In this document: positions 1 to 4,588 of the stretch, one piece after another | Numbering within the stretch: the stretch's first letter is position 1 | How the letters are laid out: every line of letters starts with the position of its first letter | Source: CAZBPZ01 sp964493955 | GTDB taxonomy: Bacteria; Chloroflexota; Dehalococcoidia; Dehalococcoidales; Fen-1064 | Length of the DNA: 8,702 bases | Direction: 5' to 3' | NCBI GenBank assembly: GCA_964493955.1 | Contig: CAZBPZ010000066.1 | Span: 1-8,702, forward strand | The notes under the pieces: model-generated | The model's database searches: none | What the model saw: the letters and a program-made list of their open reading frames with translations, nothing else | What the model was told of the DNA's origin: nothing | Translations under genes and position numbers: made by a program

Positions 1-1016
1 AACCGGTGGTGCTGAAGGCGCAGGTGGCGGTGGCAGGAAGGGGGAAGGCCGGGGGCATCCGCTTTGCCGACGATGCCGCCTCGGCCGGGAAGGAGGCGGC
101 CCGCCTGCTGGGCACATCGCTAAAGGGGCTGCCGGTCACGAGCCTGCTGGTTGAGGAAAAGCTGGTAATTACCGAGCAGTACTTCCTCTCTGTCACCATC
201 GACCGGGGGCACCGCCGCTACGTGGTGCTGTTTTCACCGCGGGGCGGGGTTGACATCGAGGAGGTGGCCCGGGCGGCGCCGGACCAGATTGCGCGCTGCC
301 AGGCCGGGCCGGTGAGCGGTTTCGGCCGCTCGCAGGCCGAACGGTTGCTGGTCGGCTTCGCTCTGCCGGGTGACACCCGGACGCGCCTCGGAGAACTGGC
401 GGTGACGCTCTTCCGGGTTGCCCTGGAGAAAGACGCCGAGCTGGTGGAGCTGAACCCGCTGGTACGGACGGCCGGGGGCGACCTCGTGGCGGCCGATGCC
501 CGCCTGATAGTTGATGATAATGCCCTCTTTCGCCAGCCGCAGTTTGCTGCCCGCGGGCCGGTGGACGAGGCCACGCCACGTGAGATGGAGGCGCGCAGTG
601 CTAACCTGGCCTACGTTGACCTTGACGGGGAGACCGGCGTCGTCGGTAACGGCGCCGGCCTGGTGATGGCCACGGTTGACCTGGTGCACCACTTCGGCGG
701 CCGCCCGGCTAATTTTCTGGATATTGGCGGTGGTGGTGACGTAGAGCGTACCAAGCGCGGCCTGGTGCTGGTGCTCAACAAGCCCGAGGTAAAGGGGGTG
801 GTGGTCAATATCTTTGGTGGCATCACCCGCTGTGACATCGTGGCCGAGGCAGTGGTGGCGGCCGTACGCGAGACGGGGAGCCGGAAACCGGTGGCGGTAA
901 GCCTGATGGGGACTCACCAGGAAGAGGGCAACCGCATACTTGAAGCGGCCGGTATACACAGCTTTCCTTCCATGGAAGAGGCGGTGGCCGGAGTACTGGA
1001 GATGGAGGCGCAGTAG
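1..1016 (+). CDS. sucC: Succinyl-CoA synthetase (ADP/GDP-forming), beta subunit, 5'-partial
   Basis: Beta subunit of succinyl-CoA synthetase, which with SucD interconverts succinyl-CoA + NDP + Pi and succinate + CoA + NTP in the cytoplasm (TCA cycle substrate-level phosphorylation). The frame is already open at the window edge (codon CCG at 3-5). The GTG at 6 lies inside the conserved ATP-grasp segment KAQV..GRGKAGG, so it is not the true start; roughly 40-50 N-terminal residues of a ~385-residue family protein are missing. Counting from codon 6, visible motifs are the ATP-grasp loop (residues 5-18), the Mg-binding ELNPL (148-152), the DGETG..GNGAGL segment (208-219), PANFLDIGGGGD (234-245) and VVNIFGGITRCDIVA (266-280). 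These last segments belong to the CoA-ligase domain that contacts the alpha subunit. It ends 2 nt before sucD and its final codons supply sucD's GGAGG ribosome binding site. Family assignment is firm; ATP versus GTP preference cannot be read here. Confidence 0.95.
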   Translation, partial: PVVLKAQVAVAGRGKAGGIRFADDAASAGKEAARLLGTSLKGLPVTSLLVEEKLVITEQYFLSVTIDRGHRRYVVLFSPRGGVDIEEVARAAPDQIARCQAGPVSGFGRSQAERLLVGFALPGDTRTRLGELAVTLFRVALEKDAELVELNPLVRTAGGDLVAADARLIVDDNALFRQPQFAARGPVDEATPREMEARSANLAYVDLDGETGVVGNGAGLVMATVDLVHHFGGRPANFLDIGGGGDVERTKRGLVLVLNKPEVKGVVVNIFGGITRCDIVAEAVVAAVRETGSRKPVAVSLMGTHQEEGNRILEAAGIHSFPSMEEAVAGVLEMEAQ

Positions 1017-1018
1017 CG

Positions 1019-1897
1019 GTGAGCATTGTGGTAGGTGAAGATACACGCGTCGTCGTGCAGGGCATTACCGGCCGCGAGGGTAGCTTTCATACCACCGCCA
1101 TGCTGGACTACGGGACACCGGTAGTAGCCGGGGTGACACCGGGCAAGGGCGGCGAGACGGTGGCCGGGGTGCCTGTCTTTAACACGGTGGCCGAGGCGGT
1201 GGCGCGGGGGGCCAATACCTCTATCCTGTTTGTCCCGGCCCGCTTTGCCCGTGATGCCGCCGTGGAAGCTATCGACGCCGGTATCAAGACGGTTGTCATC
1301 ATCACCGAGGGCATGCCGGTGCGTGATTCTATCGAGGTCATGGAGCGAGCGGAGGCGCGGGGCGGCGTCACCGTCATCGGGCCGAACTGTCCGGGGGTTA
1401 TCAGCCCGGCCCACCGGGTCAAGGTGGGTATCATGCCAGGCCATATCTTCAAGGCGGGGCGGGTGGGCATCGTCTCCCGCAGCGGCACGCTGACCTACGA
1501 GATTGCCTGGCATACCACCCGCGCCGGGCTGGGCCAGAGTACCTGCGCTGGCATCGGGGGTGACCCCGTAATTGGCCTTAGCTTCGTCGGCGCGCTGGAG
1601 ATGTTCCGGCATGACCCGGCCACCGAGGCGGTGGTGCTCATCGGGGAAATCGGCGGTAATGCCGAGGAGGAGGCGGCTGCCTATATTGCCGGGAGCGGTT
1701 ACCCCAAGAAAGTGGTGGCTTACATTGCCGGCCGTGCCGCTCCACCGGGTAAGCGGATGGGGCATGCCGGGGCCATTGTCATGGGCGGTGCCGGTACGGC
1801 GGAGTCGAAGATAGTGGCCCTCACGGCGTCGGGCGTGGCGGTGGCAGACCGGCCGAGCCAGGTGGTGTCCCTGCTGCGCGGAGACCGTTCCGGATAG
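1019..1897 (+). CDS. sucD: Succinyl-CoA synthetase, alpha subunit
   Basis: Alpha subunit of succinyl-CoA synthetase, which binds CoA and carries the phosphohistidine intermediate. The start is GTG, preceded by GGAGG at 1004-1008 (10-nt spacing); the resulting N-terminus, MSIVVGEDTRVVVQGITG, aligns with the family. At 292 residues it is full length. Motifs: CoA-binding Rossmann loop QGITGREGSFHT (14-25), VTPGKGG (39-45), GPNCPGVI (121-128), IVSRSGTLTYE (151-161), GIGGDP (178-183), GEIGG with the glutamate that contacts phosphohistidine (E210), and the catalytic histidine H249 in KRMGHAGAI. One small departure is GDPVIGLSF, where family members usually have Thr rather than Leu after the second Gly. 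It is cotranscribed with sucC. Malate-CoA ligase alpha subunits share this fold and cannot be wholly excluded, but nothing nearby suggests a serine cycle. Confidence 0.95.
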   Translation: MSIVVGEDTRVVVQGITGREGSFHTTAMLDYGTPVVAGVTPGKGGETVAGVPVFNTVAEAVARGANTSILFVPARFARDAAVEAIDAGIKTVVIITEGMPVRDSIEVMERAEARGGVTVIGPNCPGVISPAHRVKVGIMPGHIFKAGRVGIVSRSGTLTYEIAWHTTRAGLGQSTCAGIGGDPVIGLSFVGALEMFRHDPATEAVVLIGEIGGNAEEEAAAYIAGSGYPKKVVAYIAGRAAPPGKRMGHAGAIVMGGAGTAESKIVALTASGVAVADRPSQVVSLLRGDRSG

Positions 1898-1913
1898 CAG
1901 GTGTCCCCAAAAA

Positions 1914-1948
1914 GTGAATGAGCCCGCGGCTGGAACGGGCTCATTCAC
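1914..1948. terminator. Perfect 13-bp hairpin after sucD; T-tract only on the minus side
   Basis: Arms GTGAATGAGCCCG (1914-1926) and CGGGCTCATTCAC (1936-1948) are perfectly complementary around a 9-nt loop. They begin 17 nt after the sucD stop, a natural place for an operon terminator. On the plus strand no T-run follows (the sequence is CCAGGAAATG). An AAAAA run sits just upstream of the left arm (1909-1913), so read on the minus strand the hairpin is followed directly by TTTTT, the classic intrinsic form. It may act in both directions, or mainly on minus-strand transcripts. Confidence 0.75.
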
Positions 1949-1984
1949 CCAGGAAATGATGAAGAGAATCGTATGGCCTAGTCT

Positions 1985-2180
1985 CAGGGTAGGGCACGGC
2001 GGTTACCGTGGCGTAAAACTTGCCGGTGCAAGGTTAAGGCGAGGTTACAACTGCGTAACCGCCGGGTGACACCCTGCCAGCCCACCTTGTGACGTGGCGA
2101 CGGGGAGCTAAGGGGTCCCCGAGCGAGGTGGCCCTGGCCCGGACGGGCTGCGGCTGACATCCCGGTAATACCTGGGGGAG
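1985..2180 (+). promoter_or_regulatory. Candidate structured RNA leader upstream of the protease gene
   Basis: This gene-free stretch is packed with nested complementary segments. CAGGGT (1985-1990) pairs with ACCCTG (2071-2076). CGGCGGTTAC (1997-2006) pairs perfectly with GTAACCGCCG (2055-2064). Inside lies the hairpin CTTGC-CGGT-GCAAG (2019-2032). A second domain pairs GCCAG (2076-2080) with CTGGC (2134-2138) and CCACC (2082-2086) with GGTGG (2127-2131), enclosing CGGGGA/TCCCCG (2101-2106/2116-2121). A further small hairpin, GCCCG/CGGGC, spans 2137-2148. Competing local hairpins exist, for example CACGG/CCGTG at 1995-2010 and GGTTAC/GTAACC at 2043-2060. I recognise no known riboswitch, T-box, tRNA or ribozyme consensus. 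The plus-strand assignment is inference from its position before the protease; a minus-strand RNA ending at the hairpin near 1914 is the alternative. G+C-rich DNA forms hairpins readily, so this is a hypothesis. Confidence 0.4.
2174..2180 (+). promoter_or_regulatory. Shine-Dalgarno sequence of the protease gene
   Basis: GGGGGAG lies 4 nt before the ATG at 2185, a strong but closely spaced site that fixes this start. Its GGG can pair with CCC at 2161-2163 in a small bulged hairpin (CCCGGT/ACC-T-GGG), and its GGGGA (2175-2179) is complementary to TCCCC at 2116-2120, so it may be partly masked in the transcript. Confidence 0.6.
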
Positions 2181-2184
2181 TGAC

Positions 2185-3444
2185 ATGGGAGCAAAGCTTG
2201 CTGGGGTCATCATGGTGCTGCTCTTGCTGGCGACCGGGGCGGTGGGGGGCTATGCCTACCGGCTGGACCGCCAGGTTGATGACCTGAAGGCACAGTTGCA
2301 GGACGTGGTGCTTGGCCAGGAGAAGACCCTGGCCACGGTGGATGCCATCGGGGACGAGGTGGAGGTACTGGCGGACGAGATGCAGGCCGGGCTGGAGGAT
2401 GTCCGGGCCCGGGTGGATGAGCAGGCGGAGGCCGTTTCTGCCCTGGGGCAGGAGCTGCCGCGCGTGGTGGCCCGGCTGAGCGGGCTGGAGCAGCAGGTAG
2501 CGGATGTGGCGGCCACCACCGAGGACCTGGTGCGGCGGGAGCCGGGGGTGCGGGTTGAGGATGTTTACGAGGCTGCCAGCCACACCGTGGTGCAGGTGAG
2601 TGACGGTACCAGCGTGGCAGGGGCGGGTTTCGTCTATGATGACGCCGGCCACATCGTCACGGCCTATCATGTGATAGAGGGGATGACCGACGTGTACATC
2701 GTGCTGGCGGATGGGCGTATTTCGCCGGCTACCGTGGTTGGTAGCTCGCCCCGCAGTGACGTGGCGGTGCTGCAGGCCGGTACCGCTCTGGGGGTGCCCG
2801 CGGCCGTGCTGGCAGATTCCTCCCGGCTGAAGATTGGCCAGGCGGCGGCCATCGTGGGCAGTCCCTTCGGGCAGGGGGGCACCGTTACCGCCGGGGTGGT
2901 GAGCCAGCTCAACCAGGTGGAGGAAATCGGCGACGGGACAACCTCGCGCTCCATTGCCAACCTAATCCAGTTTGATGCCGCCGCCAACCCCGGCAATTCC
3001 GGCGGGCCAATGTTCGATGAGTACGGCCGTGTCATTGGCCTGGTGGTGGCCCGGGTACAGCCGGAAATCGGCAGCGGCGTCTCCTGGGCGGTCTCGTCCA
3101 ACAAGGTAAAGCGGGTGGCCGATGCCATCATTGCCACCGGGCGCTTTGACTACCCCTGGCTGGGGGTGGAGGTGACCGACCAGACACCGCGCCAGGCTGA
3201 GGCGGCCGGCCGTGACTCGGTCAGCGGGGCGCTGGTCGTCCGGGTCGTGCCGGGCGGCCCGGCGCAGGTGGCCGGCATGAGGGAGGGCGACCTCATCATC
3301 CGGGCCGATGGCCAGCTCATGGCCAGTGTTGATGCGCTGGTTTCCTACCTGGGCGAGTACGGCACCGCCGGTGAGGTGATGACACTGACCGTCATCCGTG
3401 ATAGCGCCCAGATTGAGCTTGGTGTTACCCTGGGTACCTTCTAG
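2185..3444 (+). CDS. Membrane-anchored trypsin-like serine protease with C-terminal PDZ domain (HtrA/DegP-like)
   Basis: A 419-residue HtrA-family serine protease, expected to face the outside of the cytoplasmic membrane and degrade or sense damaged proteins. Residues about 5-25 form one hydrophobic segment (AGVIMVLLLLATGAVGGYAY) with only a Lys before it: a signal anchor or uncleaved signal peptide. Residues about 26-118 are charged, heptad-like and lack Gly/Pro, predicting a long coiled-coil stalk. The protease domain spans about 125-320 with a complete triad: H162 in TAYHV, D192 in RSDVAVL and S272 in NPGNSGGP. A PDZ domain occupies about 327-419 (PWLGV...GGPA..AGMREGDLI). The start is set by GGGGGAG upstream. 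The gene stands alone between sucCD and a convergent hydrolase, with a structured leader before it. The coiled-coil insertion is longer than in classical DegP/DegS. Its last 24 nt and stop codon recur after the assembly gap. Confidence 0.9.
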   Translation: MGAKLAGVIMVLLLLATGAVGGYAYRLDRQVDDLKAQLQDVVLGQEKTLATVDAIGDEVEVLADEMQAGLEDVRARVDEQAEAVSALGQELPRVVARLSGLEQQVADVAATTEDLVRREPGVRVEDVYEAASHTVVQVSDGTSVAGAGFVYDDAGHIVTAYHVIEGMTDVYIVLADGRISPATVVGSSPRSDVAVLQAGTALGVPAAVLADSSRLKIGQAAAIVGSPFGQGGTVTAGVVSQLNQVEEIGDGTTSRSIANLIQFDAAANPGNSGGPMFDEYGRVIGLVVARVQPEIGSGVSWAVSSNKVKRVADAIIATGRFDYPWLGVEVTDQTPRQAEAAGRDSVSGALVVRVVPGGPAQVAGMREGDLIIRADGQLMASVDALVSYLGEYGTAGEVMTLTVIRDSAQIELGVTLGTF

Positions 3445-3475
3445 GGCCCTTACGGGCTGCGACCAGTCCTTCTTC
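3421..3475. repeat. 55-nt direct repeat, copy 1, abutting the assembly gap
   Basis: This stretch, covering the last codons and stop of the protease plus 31 nt beyond, is identical base for base to 3576-3630. The two copies flank the N-run exactly, which points to an unmerged contig overlap rather than a biological repeat. Confidence 0.95.
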
Positions 3476-3575
3476 NNNNNNNNNNNNNNNNNNNNNNNNN
3501 NNNNNNNNNNNNNNNNNNNNNNNNNNNNNNNNNNNNNNNNNNNNNNNNNNNNNNNNNNNNNNNNNNNNNNNNNNN
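3476..3575. other. Assembly gap of exactly 100 Ns
   Basis: One hundred consecutive Ns, the conventional placeholder for a gap of unknown size. Because both sides carry the same 55 nt, the true gap is probably zero or negative. Collapsing the copies joins the protease 3' end to the convergent hydrolase with about 29 nt between their stop codons and disrupts neither gene. Confidence 0.97.
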
Positions 3576-3630
3576 GGTGTTACCCTGGGTACCTTCTAGG
3601 GCCCTTACGGGCTGCGACCAGTCCTTCTTC
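3576..3630. repeat. 55-nt direct repeat, copy 2, after the assembly gap
   Basis: Identical to 3421-3475. It repeats the terminal protease codons and the stop (TAG at 3597-3599) with no upstream coding sequence, and runs directly into the stop codon of the minus-strand hydrolase at 3629-3631. It is best explained as the other end of the same contig overlap. Confidence 0.95.
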
Positions 3631-4453
3631 AGTCTTTCTTCTTGGAGAGTACCTCGTAAAGGCGGGCCACGTTCATACGCTGCAGCATCGGGCCCATTGC
3701 CTCGCTGCCGGGCTGCATCGGGTAGCGGTCCAGGAGCGAGATTTCCTCCTGGGCCTGCTCCAGGCTCAGCCCGCGGGCGATGGCCCCGGAGACGGCATCA
3801 ATCCAGGCGCGGATGAAGGCCTGCATCTCCGGGATGAAGGACGGGTCGCAGACCTCGCCGTGGCCGGGGACGAGGTAGTTGGCTTCAATCTCGGCCAGGC
3901 GGTCCAGCGAGGCAATCCACTCGTGGGGGAGTGCCTGGTGCAGGTAGGCCTGCACGCGGTAGAAGAGGTTATCGGACGTGAAGACCACCTTTTCCTCGGG
4001 GATGTGGACCGCTACCTGGTAGGGGGTGTGGCCGGGGTGGTTGATGAGGCGGAAGGTATGTTCCCCGACGTAGAGGGTGAGGCTCTCTGTCAGGGTGATG
4101 GTGGGTGGGCGGTAGCTGAAGTCCTTGAGGAGCGGTAGCTCTTCCGGGGCCGTCTGCTGCAGCCGCTCCCTGAGCTGCTCGGGCGAAGAGGCCAGGATTG
4201 CCTGGCGTGTCCCTTCGTGGGCAATGATGGTCCCCTCGAAAAAGTGGCAGCCGGAGTAGTGGTCGCCGTGGGGCTCGGTGATGATGATGTAGCGTACCGG
4301 CCCGTGGCGGGCGATTTCCTGGCGCCATTTGAGGGCGTCACCGGGCATCTGCGGGGTATCAATCATGACGACGCCCTCGCTGGTGACAACAAAGCCCGGG
4401 TTACAGCCGCGGAAACCGGTCTCGACGTATACGTTGGGTGTCAGCTTCTGCAT
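3629..4453 (-). CDS. MBL-fold metallo-hydrolase with a Glu in place of the first HxHxDH histidine
   Basis: A 274-residue metallo-beta-lactamase-fold protein, probably a cytoplasmic metal-dependent hydrolase; the substrate is unknown. The ATG at 4453 is preceded on the minus strand by AAGGAGGG five nt upstream, a strong site that rules out the much longer open frame behind it. Fold landmarks run in order: the N-terminal beta-sandwich entry NPGFVV...GVVMIDT (18-33), the metal motif TEPHGDH (59-65), HPGHTPYQ (139-146; ligand H142), TSDNLF (159-164; bridging D161) and VPGHGEV (195-201; H198). The usual first ligand of HxHxDH is Glu at residue 60; H62, D64 and H65 remain. The C-terminal ~75 residues are helical and may form a lid or dimer contact. 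It is transcribed divergently from the ior operon and converges on the protease gene. A shared role with either neighbour is not shown by the sequence. Confidence 0.88.
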   Translation of the reverse strand: MQKLTPNVYVETGFRGCNPGFVVTSEGVVMIDTPQMPGDALKWRQEIARHGPVRYIIITEPHGDHYSGCHFFEGTIIAHEGTRQAILASSPEQLRERLQQTAPEELPLLKDFSYRPPTITLTESLTLYVGEHTFRLINHPGHTPYQVAVHIPEEKVVFTSDNLFYRVQAYLHQALPHEWIASLDRLAEIEANYLVPGHGEVCDPSFIPEMQAFIRAWIDAVSGAIARGLSLEQAQEEISLLDRYPMQPGSEAMGPMLQRMNVARLYEVLSKKKD

Positions 4454-4496
4454 GGTGCCCTCCTTGCAGCGGATAGCTACGGGCGTTGTGCCGCCT

Positions 4497-4525
4497 ATTG
4501 TAGCGCAAACGGTGCTTGCGGGGAA
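4497..4525 (-). promoter_or_regulatory. Putative promoter of the MBL hydrolase gene
   Basis: Read on the minus strand, TACAAT (plus 4497-4502) matches the -10 consensus at five of six positions. A weak -35-like TTCCCC lies 17 nt upstream (plus 4520-4525). Transcription would begin near 4490, giving a leader of about 37 nt that contains the AAGGAGGG ribosome binding site. The -35 is poor, so an activator may be needed. Confidence 0.45.
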
Positions 4526-4550
4526 GAGGGGACTCAGGGTGGACAAGGTG

Positions 4551-4579
4551 CTGAATCCGGCTGGCCGGCATGGTATAAT
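4551..4579 (+). promoter_or_regulatory. Putative extended -10 promoter of the ior operon
   Basis: A perfect TATAAT at 4574-4579 is preceded by TGG (4571-4573), giving the extended -10 form TGnTATAAT. A weak -35-like CTGAAT lies at 4551-4556 with 17-nt spacing. In this G+C-rich setting a perfect hexamer is conspicuous. The predicted start of transcription, near 4586, falls only about 3 nt before the iorA ATG, implying a leaderless or nearly leaderless message. Confidence 0.6.
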
Positions 4580-4588
4580 AGGCGGAGC

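Noticed and set aside
1..1897. ADP-forming acetyl-CoA synthetase (archaeal type) instead of sucCD
   Set aside because: Subunit layout, the alpha length of 292 residues, the NGAGL and IFGGITRCDI motifs in beta and MGHAGAI in alpha match bacterial succinyl-CoA synthetase.
914..1948. 344-codon minus-strand frame opposite sucD
   Set aside because: It is antisense to a clear sucD, rich in His, Arg and Gly without any motif, and it ends inside the hairpin region.
1950..1985. A sigma70-type promoter for the protease just after the sucD hairpin
   Set aside because: TTCACC at 1944-1949 resembles a -35, but no acceptable -10 lies 16-18 nt downstream, so I could not place a promoter here.
1985..2148. 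Known RNA classes: tRNA, T-box, cobalamin, SAM or ydaO riboswitches, RNase P, SRP RNA, an rRNA fragment, or an integron attC site
   Set aside because: I compared the visible loops and conserved strings from memory. None of the diagnostic sequences (T-arm, T-box GGTGG-type bulge, B12 box, attC core GTTRRRY) is present in the required place.
3445..3475. Intrinsic terminator between the convergent protease and hydrolase genes
   Set aside because: GCCC-TTAC-GGGC can form a 4-bp stem, but it is short and no T-run follows on either strand.
3421..3630. A biological tandem repeat or target-site duplication around an unsequenced insertion
   Set aside because: A 55-nt exact match that abuts the Ns on both sides and equals a usual assembler k-mer is better explained as an unmerged overlap. 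Target-site duplications are usually much shorter.
3398..4138. Plus-strand frame reading through the N gap and antisense to the hydrolase
   Set aside because: It depends on undetermined bases and on the duplicated contig end, and it runs antisense to a gene with complete MBL landmarks.
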